From NCBI GenBank assembly GCA_026261815.1, contig JAMPIT010000230.1:38462501-38526500 (forward strand): a DNA stretch of 64,000 nucleotides, read 5' to 3'. This document shows positions 11,211 to 24,200 of this stretch, piece after piece (the stretch's first letter is position 1; every line of letters starts with the position of its first letter). The stretch comes from Monarcha castaneiventris obscurior. Lineage: Eukaryota > Chordata > Aves > Passeriformes > Monarchidae. The position numbers and the translations under genes are program-made. The notes under the pieces are model-generated. The model ran no database searches. It was not told the origin of the DNA and saw only the letters and a program-made list of their open reading frames with translations.

Positions 11211-14200
11211 TTGTGACACTGCTTAATTAAAATCTTAGGATATCAAAAGCAGAAAGCTCTAATGAAGAAGTTTCTTTCAAGCTGGTAAATACAGTGCTAT
11301 GACATATTAACCAGTATAATATATGCTGGCTGGTTCTGGCCTGCAGAATGCTTAGTCAAGCCCATGAATAGGAAAGGAGCCCGTTCTGGGGTTGTATCCA
11401 CCCTCACCGAAGTGTGCAGGGCTGTAACCAGACTTCTGCAGGCGGGTCCAAATTGTTTTGTACTTTTTCTATGTATCTGTTCTTTGCCTGATGCATCTGA
11501 GATTTTTTGCTATCAAATGATAATCAACTGTGTTATAAGGTATTTTCTAATGTATTGCAGCAGACAGATTTTAAACAGAAAGATAAATTCAAATTCACTT
11601 ATGTAAAGATATCCTTTTCGCCCTCATTTTCCTTGGGTTAAATGAGACAAAGTATTTAAAAATCAATTATTTTTCCAGATTTTCACCAGGAATGTTGATT
11701 TTTTCATATTGTTCTTGCCACTATGCATGTTATACTGCCAGTTTATGAACAGAGCCATGCCATCTACAAAATGAAATTAAAATCAAGGGCCATTTATTTA
11801 TGCATTTTCAAAAGGAGACATACACAATTTGTGGATTTTTGTTTTGTTTTTGAAAAGAGACAAGTGCAACATGCTGAAGATTTTGCTGCAATTATAAAAG
11901 GAGGTAAATATTTTAGGACTGGCCTGTCAAATGGGGGTGTATTTTCATTAGATATAAAAGGTATGGAATCAATTAGTAATCTGTGTCTGATAGCATGACA
12001 GAGGATAGACAGAGGTGTTTTGGAACCACCGGTCTTCCTGTTTAATGTGGACCTCAAGGATACCCACCTGTCTGTTGCACTCAACCAGTTTGTGGAAAGG
12101 TTGAACACTGCAACTATCGAGGCATGTGTGGCAGTGCTGTGTGTCCTCCAGCTGCCTCTGCAGGTAAAACTGTACTGTGCAATCAAGAACATGTACACTG
12201 CACTCCAATGTATCAATAAAAGAATTAGTCTTGTTAATTCTTCTGATTCTTCAGGAAGTCTTTCAGATTGACCCTTAAGGTACAGATTCCAGTTCATCTG
12301 CTCCTTTGTACATTCAATTATACAGTCTCATTGTTTTAAGTCCAGGGCAGTTATAAATTCTGTAGGGACAGTCTTCAGAAATGGGAGCTGAAATATGGCA
12401 TAGAGAACAACGCTGGAGCCCCAGACATAAGCTTTAAACTGTCTTGAATATTAAGTTGAAATTAGTTACCTGGTGAGGTATGTGCAATTATCTATTCCCT
12501 TCTTTAAAGCAGCCAAAGGGCTACAGTATCTTCTCAATTCTTTTACAGGAAAACTGTATTTGAACATTCTGCAGTTGTAATAGACCTGTACAGATGCTCC
12601 ACTGTAGGGTAAGCCAGGCTCTACTGAGCTTTATGCTGATATAGTTAAATATGTGTCTACTATTGAGTATGTCAGTTTAAATCTAGAAGAAATGTCATTA
12701 GCTTACAGTTTTCTTCAGCTCAGATCTAGCTTAAGGAGCTCTTCTGGGAAAAAAATGTGTTTCAGATGGCTGTTTGTAATGTTTATAAACAGATAATCAT
12801 GTCAGTTCTGCTGTTACATTTTTTATGGAGAACTAATCCATTTGGCCTTAAAGAGCTTAAAATTGTTAAAACCTCAAGAAGAATACCCAAGAAGATTCAG
12901 GGGAGAATGAAATGGAGGCTTCAGTTCAATTAGAGAACAGGGACTCTCAGAATTTGTTATCTACGTTATTACTTGGGAGCATTATCTCTATCCTCTGCTG
13001 ATACCTGTTTCCTTTCCAGTGTAACTCAGTAACGGGTAACGTGGTTTGATCTCCTGTTCTGTCCTGTCTGTGTGCTGTGAGACAAGAGAGACAGATGAGT
13101 TGGGAAGTCAGGGGGCAGTGGAGCTGCGGCGCACAGCTGCGTACCTGTCAGGTCTCTTCAGTCATCCATTTGATCATGCTGCCTTCAAGGCCTGGAGAGA
13201 TCAGCAAACAGCCCTGTACACACCACCATCCCCAGGGAGAGAGCAGTTGAACCCGTCAGAGAGACAGGGAGCAGAAGAGAGAAGATCTTCCGAGAAAAAA
13301 CAGTTTTAGGCCTGCTGGTGAAATAAGGTCTTGTCTGATTTGAAGGAGGATGCTGGTACAGTTACAATGGTAGAACTGCAGCAGCAAGTCCTGCTATGAG
13401 CATTGTGGCTTATACTAGAAAGAATCTTAAAGCACTTCTTAAATGGAGAGATCTGTCCTTTTATGTTCCTATAACTATATTTCCTCAAAAGAATTTGCTG
13501 ATCCCTATAGGAGTTCTGGCACAAATTTAGATGAGGCATAAGCCTAAATAAACAGAGAAATGAATCTGTTATGGATGTGCTATCTGTAAATGCAGAATTT
13601 TCCAGGCCGAATGCTTCTTCCTGTTGCCTTTTGTAAGGCTAGGCAGCATGGAGACATTGGACAGATATACAGACTCAGCAAGGAAAGGGAAATTTTACAG
13701 AGCTTTGTACCGTGGCCAGCTGAAGTGTAAGGATTGCCCTTGCCAGTCGTGGCCTTACCCTGCAGCTAGATTGTCACCTAAACATTGATTTTTCCCATCC
13801 TGTTTTCTCCACAGCAGCAAAGTAAGGGCATGCTTTATGCCTTTAGAAAAAGCTGTACTCCTCCTCTGTCCACAGCAGCTCTGCAGGATGTTACATAAAG
13901 TGTGTGCCAGACCTCCTGTTGCCATTTGAAACTTACTGACATGGAGATGTACCACATCGCAGCTCAGCCTGGGCTTTTTACTCCTCTCCTTTTCTCCCCA
14001 AGGAATTTCATTCTTTAAAGTCACATTATACATGTGCTTTGGAGACAAAGCATACTTCTTTTTTGCTTTTAGTGTTGTAAGATGGTTTCTGTTAAATTTT
14101 AATGTGTTCGTTTTGATGGTCCAACTTTTCTTTTGTTACCCTTGATGTTGTCCTGACCTTCCTTGAGCCCTTATCTTCATTTTTAAGTCATATCCCAAAA

Positions 14201-14785
14201 AAAGATCTCTGAGACAAAATCCAGCTTCTATAAATTCAGGACTTGTGCGTGCTTGCGTGTGTACATACATACCAGCTGAGACATAAAACTAAAATAACTG
14301 TCTCTTCATTCTTTACAGCATTTCTATCAAAAACTGTCTCACAAAACTGCAGCTAGCACATATGGTCTTATGGAGTTTCTTTTTAGTCTTCACAAGCCAA
14401 CAAGGACTATGATTCTTCAACTGGAGAATCCTTAAAGCAACATAGAGTCTTTCTCCTCTGGTATTTCCAGAAGCTGCTTGTTAAGAGCTCCTTGTTAAAA
14501 GGATCTGGTTGTAGAGTTACATTCTAATCACCAGCTCCCAAAAGAATACTCTGAACTAGTACTTGGACACAGGACTTTTAAAAATGATGTTGCAATTACC
14601 CCCGCAAAAGTAGTGCTGAATCAACAAGTAATTCTTTTAGAGAGATCCCTGTTTCTTAAACTGTTTCTGCTGAGGAAATTAATATAGGTAATATTGCTAC
14701 TAATGGCAACTGAAGATCCACAGGGTGCTTCATGTCAAACACAGTTATCTGTCCAAATTCTTGACTTTATTCTGATTACTTACAG
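11211..14785. other. Non-coding stretch; longest open frame of the window lies here
   Basis: Holds the longest ORF of the window, 167 codons on the minus strand at 11794-12297. An 83-codon plus-strand ORF (12020-12271) overlaps it in the opposite direction. Neither product has a recognisable motif, signal peptide or family pattern, and the composition looks like chance. A slightly GC-richer patch at 13046-13310 with several CpGs carries an 87-codon plus-strand ORF, also unrecognised. Confidence 0.5.
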
Positions 14786-15971
14786 TCATTCTACAATTTC
14801 AGCAACATTGAGCAGATTATGTTGTGATTCTTCACAAACTAATTTGTGTATTCCAGATCTGAGTGTTTCAGCAATAGCATACGGAATGTCATCTCAGCCT
14901 CACGGAGTTGATGCAAAGGAAAGACATGTTTGTACAGTACTTGAGACCTCCCAATAGGAAGGGCTGTTGAACGACAGTTCTTCAAAATATGTGCATGGTA
15001 TGATTTGTCTTGTTGTTTTTGTTGCTCCGAGATCTGCTTTGCTAAGTTCAGTAGTAACTTCAATTGTTGGTCTTCAACATTGCCTTCAACATCAGGAAGT
15101 TGCAGCAGGATAAAATTTTTGGTGGTCATCAAGCTGTCAGAAGCATACCCAGAACATATCTGGAGGGGTCATCTGCTTTATTTTATTAATGGACCAAACT
15201 TTGGCAATGGTTGCAATGTTCTGTTTTCCTTTAAGTGGTTTCCTTTATAGCTGTGTTTTGGAAAGATAAAGTAGGAGCTCAGTGTTGTTTAAGGCCCACT
15301 GCTTTTGACACGGAGATTTTGTTTGGATTAGCAGCATCTTTGGGGGGTCTGCAGCCAGAGAAGATTCTCTTAAAACTGCACTGTGTTGCATATCTGGACA
15401 TTGATAAGTTAACATCTTGCTGTTGTTTCAGTCTGGCTACAGGGCCTGCTCCTACAGGGTCCTGGCTACAGGGCCTGCTCTTCTTCTGTAAATGAGAAGG
15501 GCAAAGTTATTTTGTCTGAGTGACAGTAACTTGTCCCTGTTGCTAGGACTAGAAGGAACCTGTTACTATTGCTTCCTTACAGTTTTCTTTCCATCTGTTC
15601 CATGTTTCTTGGTGTTGGTGAACTCTTATAACATTCTATCAGGCTTCTTGGCTGCCTGCTCCTTCAGGCTCTGGATCCCATACCAGAGAAATGGTAGCAG
15701 GAAGTTGGAGGTGATGTGTCTGTGGCTTCAAGGCTGAGTCCTGGAGCTGGGGAGAGGAGTTGCTTCTTCAGGTGTTGCCTTGATCAAGCCACTGTGGTTG
15801 AGCGCTTGCTGTCTTGTCCTGTGGCACTGGCAAGTTCAGGCAGAGATCAGCATGGAAGAAGAGTTGAGAATGCTTATAGACCAAAGGGCTGAGTGAAACC
15901 TCTGGCCCAGATTCCTTCTCCCCTGGCCTTTTGTCCTGTTCCACTTGCTGTGGGATGTTGCTGCTGCACAA
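14786..15971 (-). pseudogene. Possible decayed coding sequence or retrocopy, unidentified
   Basis: On the minus strand several protein-like stretches follow one another in different frames. From 15971 to 15768 a frame reads through a glutamine-, proline- and lysine-rich stretch. From about 15495 to 15275 another frame runs open across about 70 codons, including 'ARLKQQQDV' and 'RPPKDAANPNKISVSKA'. From 15132 to 14839 a 97-codon ORF contains the hydrophilic, helix-prone 'QQLKLLLNLAKQISEQQKQQ'. At 14893 the reading shifts by one base into 'DDIPYAIAETLRSGIHKL', which stays open for 35 codons to a TGA at 14786-14788. Successive frame changes with retained amphipathic sequence are typical of a dead gene copy. 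I cannot name the parent. No poly(A) tract follows the stop, and retrocopies are rare in birds, so a chance origin or the remains of a mobile-element ORF remain possible. Confidence 0.32.
15433..15480. repeat. 29-bp tandem repeat, 1.65 copies
   Basis: The unit beginning 'ctggctacagggcctgctc' at 15433 recurs exactly at 15462, giving a period of 29 bp and 19 bp of the second copy before similarity ends. Because 29 is not a multiple of three, the duplication shifts any reading frame across it. Confidence 0.85.
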
Positions 15972-15988
15972 TCTGGTACAGAACTGCT

Positions 15989-18900
15989 AGGTGGGGTTCC
16001 AGTGTGTATGCATGAACTAAATAAATCATAGGCAAAAGGAAAGATAAAGACCTGATCTTTCCTGATGTTCAAGGGTGTTCAAGGTGCAGAGATAGTCTCC
16101 AGTGGAGAAGTCTGAAAACTCTGCTGAGTAGGTGCAGGCAGGATATTTTTGCCTAGAGCACCATCTCTAAAGCAGTTGAAAGAGTGATCAAGTAAAACAA
16201 TATGAGGCTACAATTCTAACTGGGAATCTGAAGGTTAAGTCAAGAAACTTAGCAAAAGAAATAAAAACCCATGGGTTTTGGAGTAGACCAAATGAGCTAT
16301 GCTTCTCTGTGTGCATGCAAAAATAATTTCTTTAGGTGTTTTGTTGTATCATCAGAAATTTTGACTAGTACATTTGTACTTGTCTTCTCCCAGCCTCCCC
16401 TGTTCTGTTTGATGTTCTTTTCTCCCACAATTTGAATGTCACTGTCACTTAACAATGGGGTTTCTTTTGATAATAACTTTCCCTTGTTGCTGGAGCACAC
16501 AACAGCCATCTAGATAGTGAAGGAACATAATGGGGTACACTTTCAGCATGGGCAATTAGATGTGCAATTCTCATTAACAATAACAAGACTTGCAGCAAAA
16601 ATTTTCCTCTATAAATCTACCAGCACAAAGCCTTTCCCCTTATGAGCAACAGATGGGTTTTCCATAATGGCTCATTACCTCCTTGCTTTGTCATGCTGCC
16701 AGAAATGAAATATAAAGTTATTTATGGATTGAGAAAGATGCACAAGTCACTGTAGATCATTCCTTGCCATATTTTATAGTTTATCTGGTTAGTACTCTAA
16801 GTCTCTCAGGACTAGGAAGTTTCAGAAGATGACAGAGCATTACCTGAAAATTAAGATGAGTGTCCGTCTGTCTGGTTATTTATCCTGATGGTCTTGCATC
16901 TCCAGGGTGATGCTATGGTCTCCACTAGGACCGGTAATTTGGGTTCTTCAGTAGAAAAGAGGCCATTTCTCAAAAGAAATTTTGTCAGCTATGATAACCC
17001 ATTTCTGTGAAATTTTACTATTAGGGGCAGAAAGCAGCACTGTTTTACAGCACATCACAAATTTGAAAAGTTAGACAAGTTACTTGATAATATTCCTTAT
17101 TTGAAATTGGAATGGGGGATGGGATCATTGCTTGGCACATCAGTGAGAGATGTTATTCCTTTAACAACTGATGGTGGAAGCCAAGAAGGAAGGCAATTCT
17201 GATGTAGACAGTTCTTTTACTTGTAGGTATTTCATATTATTAAACTCTTCATATCGGAATTTAGAGACTGTGTGTACCATAGTTTCATAATTATTTCCAC
17301 AAATCTTTGATGAAGAATGGTTTCTACTGCAAATGTGTTAATCTGTCATCTTTCATAAGTAATATCTTTATGGTGACTTACATGGCATCAAGGTTAAGAA
17401 GCTGGTGGTAAAATTTAAGATATTGTTTTAACACTACTTAAAGCAAGAGTTTTTCTGAAAAGGATCAGCAAGTGAGTTAATCCCAGTACAACTGCAAATC
17501 CTCTCAGAAATGAGGAGGTCTCCCACCAGGTTGAGAGATGTGCTTACCAGGAGTTCTTCCTGCTTACACTCAGGAGGGCATTTTAAATTTATTTAAATCT
17601 AATTGAGATGGATGTGACCTCAGTAAATATTTAAGTATTATCCTGAATTTAGGTCGTTGTAACCATATGCTTCTGGACTGAAGCCTTAAACAATAAGCCA
17701 AATATTTTGCTTATCTTTGAGCTCAGGTTTTGTTCTTATTAAATAATTATGCAATTTGAGGACATTTGCTGAATTAATCCCAGTGGCAGGAAAAGGAAAG
17801 CAGCATCTTTTGTGCTCAAGAGTGAATAAAAGTATATTGGAGTGGGCTGATGTCTGTGTGGCCTAGCAAGAATACGGATCCCAAGTGTTTCAGTTTTCTG
17901 AAGCTTGGGAAATTCAGTGACCTATTTATAGATGCAGTAAGAGATCTTTCTCCTTTTGAAATCAACCATGTGTTGATTACCATGCTTTCTGCACATGCTC
18001 CTTTGGAATGCTGTAGTGCTGTTGGGCCCCAGTCTGTGGGAAATGCCTTTGTGCAGTTTGTATGAGGTGCAATACATAGATGGTCACAGGGCAGTCTTTA
18101 CATCTTCTCTCAGTCCTCAGCAGAGAACATAAAAAATGGGTGGATGGTTGGTAAGGGAAGCACCCTGTGGCTGAATACATGCTCTCTCTTTCTGTTATTT
18201 ATACAAATGGTCTCTTGAGGCCACGTTCTGCCAAAGGTTCTAGCCCATGGACAAAGAGAGGGCAGTAAAACTGGATGCCAGCTAAAGAGGGTGCTGTCTG
18301 TCTTCAAATGACTCATCAAGAGCTGATCCATGCCAACCTGTTTACTAGGTAATATCAGTGGCAACACAAGGTACTACTAACACAAGAAACGTGAAAGAAA
18401 GGAGAAAGTGATGCTTGTAAAAACAAATTATCATATTCCTTTATTGAATGTATGTAATCAGATAAATTTCTGGAATAAAAATTTGCATCTGTTTTCAATG
18501 TCTATTTTTGTCTTTTTGTCAGTATGTTCTCTTTATTATATTTTTTAGAAATTTATTTTATAATTCCTATAATCAATGTACTTTTTAGTTCAAGATTTTT
18601 TTTCTCCTCAAGCTGATGAAAACCACTAACAAAAGGTTTGCAAGATTTCATATTTTATTGTTCTAGAAAAAAAATAGGTTCCATACAAATTTTTTTTGAG
18701 CATCAAAATTTTAATAATTGACATCCACCTTTACCTTGCCAAGCTATCAAGAGTACCTTATACAATTTTTTTATATACTCAAGATATATGACTTGTTTAA
18801 AAAGGCCATTTTCTTATTGTTGAAATATCTATTTTGGTCACCTCAGTGCGTATTTTCTTATCTTCACTCCTATCCCATGGTTTGGAACATATTCTTGTTC

Positions 18901-20572
18901 CAGAATTTAGCAAAGAAAAAAAAAAAGAAGGCTTCTCTTTGAACTTTTCTGAGTGTTTTGTCTGCAATGTTTCTCAGCCTCAGTTACCTTGTGTCACCGC
19001 AGATTGGGAAGCACATTGAAGTGTGATCAAAGCCCGCTTCAGCTTTTGGATTATACTTGTAATTCATTACGAAAGACCATTTCACTATGAGATTTAAACG
19101 CTGTTCCACACGGAAGGGAGACTATTTCTATGTTAATATATTCCCCCTTCTTCACTGTGGAATTATACTGACTTAGAAAATGCCAAGTGTATGTCTAACA
19201 TTCAAAGAACATGTCAAACTGTTTCAAAAAATAATAATATAAAGAAAAAAAAAGCATGCCTTCCCTGGTGCATATTTAAAATTTTTGAAACTATCCCAAG
19301 AAAAGGCCACTGATATTTTTCCCCCCTTAGTTTTATTTCACAAAGTCTGTTTATTAGCCACCTGGTGAGCATTTCTGCACCTACAGCTTGTCTTAATAAA
19401 TCACTGACCATTTTGTGCTGCTGAGGCTACTCAACCCCAAGTTTCCAAGACCTGCTTGCCTGAGCAAAATAAATGAAGGAAATGTCCAGGGGAGGCAGTT
19501 AATAATTGTGCATGGTATTTTAAATCCAGATGCAGTAAAGTGGAAGCTTGTAATGCTTCCCCCATTCTTGCTGCTGTAGTTATAGAAGAAGCAGATGCTG
19601 ACTTTGGATGACTTTGAAGTATTGAGTATAAGACAAAAAATAAATGCCATGGGATGATTTTCTTCTAGAAAGTGGCCTGATGCCACAGTTTAGGACAAGA
19701 ATAGTAATGGTAGACCTGTTAAAATGATGAGTTTTTCTAGGCTGTTGGAGATACCATGGTCACCCTGGGGAAACAGCTTGATCCTGACTCTCATAACTGA
19801 ATATTTTAACACACAGGCAAGGGTGGGTTCAGATAACAGGCTTGTTTATTAAGTAAAGAACAAGGATATCAAGAAGTTGGGATGGATTCACTTTGTCATA
19901 CTGGACAGGAATGCTGTTAAGAGTTGACTGTAGGACTGCACCCACCACACACTCCTGTTTTAGCTTGAGTGGTAGCAAGGGATTCAGTGAAGCCTTCTCT
20001 TGCATCAAGATCTCTGCAGAAAGAGGCAAGCCATCCATGACCCCATCACATTTTTCCTCTTCAGCCTCTTGCTTGATGATCTTGTCTGGATGAATCTAGA
20101 TAATTTACTTCCAGAGAACACTGGCAACAATTTTAGGGAAGCTTTAACCACTGCCCTGCCTTCCTCCTTCCCCCTGTTCTTTTATTTGAGTAATGAAGTC
20201 AGGTAGAACCCCATTATCTTACTGGGTAAGGTAAGCAAGACTGATTGGTCTGGGAACCATTCCCTTAGGATAAAACCCCAGAGGGTTTGCACTCGAGAGC
20301 TAATTGCATGGCCACAGATCTGCTTTCATGTGGGTAAATTCATGTGAGTGAGACAGACTGCTACATTTTCTAATATCAATAGCAGCTCTCTTGTGGGGGG
20401 GAGAAGTGGTGAGGGAGGGTTGATTTCCGAGGAAATCTCTGATGCTACAGCTGGATATTCCCAGGAGTCTTTCTGACCAGTTATAAGGTTGAGGTTTAAA
20501 TCTGACAATGTTTCATCTTTGGATTTGATATGGCTAGTGTATCAGTTTTATGTATCACCACCTTTCTTCTGC
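15989..20572. other. Non-coding stretch, no gene seen
   Basis: AT-rich with short chance ORFs only. Poly-A or A-rich patches lie near 18916-18926 and 19226-19255. No repeat family was recognised. The sequence around 16540-16680 looks information-rich rather than low-complexity, but I cannot judge conservation from one sequence. Confidence 0.55.
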
Positions 20573-20590
20573 GACCAAGATATCTTGGTC
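20573..20590. repeat. 18-bp perfect palindrome
   Basis: GACCAAGATATCTTGGTC reads identically on both strands with no spacer. About one such site per few hundred kilobases is expected by chance, so it may be coincidental. It lies next to an A/C-rich patch (20591-20615). Confidence 0.8.
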
Positions 20591-21212
20591 AAACAAAAAC
20601 AAACCAAAACAAAATCCCTTTGACTTTGTGGCAGCTAGTGCTTGCTATAGGAGCTGTGTAAAACATATTCCTTGGGATCTATAACAAAGCAAACACTAAG
20701 CATGGTTTATAGAAAAAAAAAAAGGATTTTTAGAGCTCTCTCTGCAGATACACAGTGTTCTTCATTTCTCTACACACTGCTCTAATCTTGCTGTTTGTCT
20801 CATTCAACTCTGTTCTCATTGCTCAAATCTGCAAGTCCCATACTCCTTACAAATAAAGCCAAGTCACAAGAGATGATTTCAGTGTGAGTTGTAGGTAGTC
20901 AGCACTTCCTAAAATTTGAAAGCTGGGTAAAACATGCAATGCCTCAGGTCATAATATAGTTGTCTATCAGATGATTCTCTTCTCCCTTACTTCTACTGGA
21001 CACAACTCTGCCAAACTGCAATAGATTAATAATGATAATGATGATGTCACTGTCATAGCTATAGATTGTTGCTCCAAGTATCTCAGAGGGCTTTATAAAT
21101 TTGTCATGAGTTTCCTGGCCCTGTGTAGCCATGCATTTAAAGATCCAGGATGCTAAAGATGCTTGGGCTCATGTAATTTACACAAAACTATGTGGATATT
21201 TCTTCTTTCCAG
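20591..21212. other. Non-coding stretch upstream of a candidate exon
   Basis: Includes an 11-A run near 20713-20723 and a degenerate (TAA/TGA)n patch near 21026-21045. The last 20 bases form the pyrimidine-rich acceptor of the candidate exon that follows. Confidence 0.5.
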
Positions 21213-21292
21213 TCCAATGGGAAATGGTACTGGTGTGTAATGACTTGCTGGCCAGGATCAGAAGAACCACAGGCTGAACAGCCTCAGTACCC
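21213..21292 (+). CDS. Candidate 80-nt internal coding exon, unidentified
   Basis: A strong acceptor (atttcttctttccag, AG at 21211-21212) is followed by 80 nt and a strong donor (CCC|GTAAGTT, GT at 21293-21294). Only the frame that starts at 21213 is open throughout; the other two hit stops within the exon. The open frame encodes about 26 residues with two cysteines and several tryptophans in 'KWYWCVMTCWPG', then a Glu/Gln/Pro-rich end 'EEPQAEQPQYP'. The exon would enter in phase 0 and leave with two bases over. I do not recognise the peptide. Splice signals are the main support, and one open frame of 80 nt is not in itself unusual. It could equally be a non-coding RNA exon or a chance arrangement. 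Confidence 0.3.
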
Positions 21293-24200
21293 GTAAGTTA
21301 GCCATGTTTACTCCTGGCATTACTGTTCAGATGTGAAGCACATTCAGCAGAATGAATTTAAAGCACAGTGTGAATTGATTTGAGGGAGAGTGTGGAGAAA
21401 AAGGCTTTTGAAGTATTTGTTGAGCAGTTTGTTTGGGATAAGATGGCCAAACAGCTGGACCAAAACAGAATAAAAGAGCCAAAGTAATTTTCACTAACTA
21501 CTGAAGGAAGAAGATGGAGAGTTCAGCTTTTACATTCAGCATTCTGGTCTTACCTTCAATATGGAGTTATGGTTAATAGTATGGACCTATTTCAGTCATA
21601 TATCTCTGTGTCTAAAAAGGAGGAAGTCTGTGCTACTTTATGAGCATGGTTGGTTATAATGATGAAGCTGGATGAAGAAAGCAGTGCAGGAACAGGATTT
21701 TATTCTGTTTATTTTTCTATCTTTTTTTTAAACACTATTATTTGCCACAGATGTTTTGCCCCACCCAGCAATGGTAACTAGGAAAACGAGAGAAGAGGCT
21801 AAAGTTCCCCTTTATTTATCTGGAAAATCAGTACATTCCTGTGGATATATTCCAGGCTCTATTTAATGCATGTATTTTAGCTTTTGAAATATTTAAATTC
21901 TGTGTTTGGTTTTGGTTCACGAAGCAATTCAAGGGTGGTTTTTTACCTTGTTTACAAAGCACAAAATAACCTTTCAAACAGTCTTTGATGCATATGTATA
22001 AAACTATATAACCCTCTGAGCTCTTCCGAATACACAAATGTGCCTGGAAGTTATATATGAATTGTATACCCATATACATGCATGAATTAAATCCAGGAAT
22101 AAATTTTCTACATTGTGTAAAGTAGGTATCTTTGCTATCTTTTCGTGTGTTATAGTTTCTTTAACCCCTCAAGAGAGCGAGATTCTTAAACACTTTGACA
22201 AAAAGTAAATTCCCTGAAATTGTTTCCCTGGGGTTGGCTGTTTAATTGCAGTGTGGGTGCCTTGCAATCTAAAAATAAAACTCTTACATTAAGGCATGCA
22301 AACCTCAGGCAGGTAGCTGATATTTTACATTAATAGTGCATAGCATGTGAAGTTACCTTAACCTGAAAGACTAAGTATTCTAAAAGTGGTTACACGATTT
22401 CAGCCACACAGGTTAAGAGGAATGCTACCATAGCACGGTTAGGAAATCGTGTTGTTTGGGATAGAATCCCTATCCCTGACTCCAGCATTCATTGGCAGGA
22501 TTTTGGTGGCTCCCTTACAGTCATTTCTCAATTTAGGATTGTTTGGGTCAGCCGACTTCTCTTCATTCTTGGTTCCATTACTTTTTTTGCCAGCTTGTCC
22601 CGTTTGCTTTAAAATGACTGAACTCTAGTACCCTCTTAATATTCTACATTGGAAGGAGGTGAAAAACTCTCTTTGTGTCTTGAATCAGATGAAGAATTTG
22701 AAAGGGGATGGACACTGAGCCGTCCTCTCATAAGTGCAGATGGTCTACCCAGATGAGGGTTGGATTGCTTGAAATTTGTGGAGAAAAAGAAAAAAAGGAA
22801 GCAAACTCTGCTTTTCCTTGCTTTCAAACTGTTCTCTAGTGAAAGGAGGTCAGCTGCCAGGACAGTCCCCCTGACTCTTTGCAGGTGTGCTAAATATGCT
22901 TGAATAAAAGTTAAAGAGGAAAAAAAATGCACTTTCTAAAGCATTGCCTTTTAAAGAGTGTAGACTGTATTTAATTTCCCCAGTTGCAGTCAGACTTTAC
23001 ACCACAACTTGCCTCCAGAGGTCTCAAAGCTGTGTTAATCATTTTTCTAACACTTTTTTTCTCCTCTATTTGGAAAAAGCAACTTTTTTGAATCAGAACC
23101 TTCTGTCAAAGTTTTCAGTGACACTTCATTTTGGAAAATTTCTACCTCGCACTTTCAATGGTGCTGACATTGCCGGGAGTGAAATGATTTAATATTTCAT
23201 TTCAAATCAGTATTTCAATTTTTAATACAAATATTTCCAAGGTTATGCAAAATGAAACTTTTTAAATAGGAAAGCCATGTTAGATCGGCACCTAATTTTC
23301 TCAAGAGAAATCCTCAGGTTTTTTGTTGGTTGCCTGGTTTTCTTTTTATTTGTTTGTTTTTATTCAAATGGAAATATGAGCAAATATTTAACCACCAAAA
23401 TTGTTTCTATAATAGAAATTTTGCAGACGTTTATAGCTTAGCACAAATGTGGATGTTTATCACACTGGTGTGGACTCCCCATGGGGTCTGGTGTGCATTG
23501 GGGTGGTACTCAGTTACCTCAACACAATGTTATCCCAGCCACATTGAGTAGGAGTTCTTTTTAGTCTCCTAAGGATGATTGTGGCAGCAGGTGTGCAGAG
23601 TGCATGTCCACCAGTTGCCTGCTTTTCTTATGGCAATGTAAAGAGTTTTCCAAGATGTAAAATGAGCAGTGCATCCATTTGCATGTTCCAAGGCAGTTCA
23701 GCCCAATGTTTTCCTCCATCCCAAACCTTCTGAAGGCGAAGGAGCACATAACTTAAACCACCTCTCAACTTCATTTGAAGATGTCAGACAATGGAAAAGT
23801 CACCTCATTGTTAAATAGGGATTTGATTGTTATTTTCAGTACTAAAGTGCAGTATTTCCAACACAAAATGTCTAGCTTCAATTTTCACACATGGTATTTT
23901 GTGCATCACGCGAAATGTTTTGTCCATGTATTACAAACCACAGACAAATAAACCCCTTTCCTCTGAAATACTGAGTTACACTCCTTCATTGTATGGTTTA
24001 TTTTCCGTTCTGTGGTGCTGTTTTCTGGACCATTGTCAATTTGTTAACGGGCATTAACGAGCAGCAGGAAAATTGTGGTACTCAGCATATGTTTGCTTAT
24101 TGCTGTAGCACCCCATTACAGTGACATCAGGATGTCAGCGGGTCTCTTTTGATTGCAGCTGAGCTGTGATGCCCATGTAAAGGGTTTGGCTTTTCCCTCT

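Noticed and set aside
11794..12297. 167-codon minus-strand ORF, the longest in the window
   Set aside because: No recognisable domain or signal; it overlaps an 83-codon ORF on the other strand; length is within chance for 64 kb of six-frame sequence.
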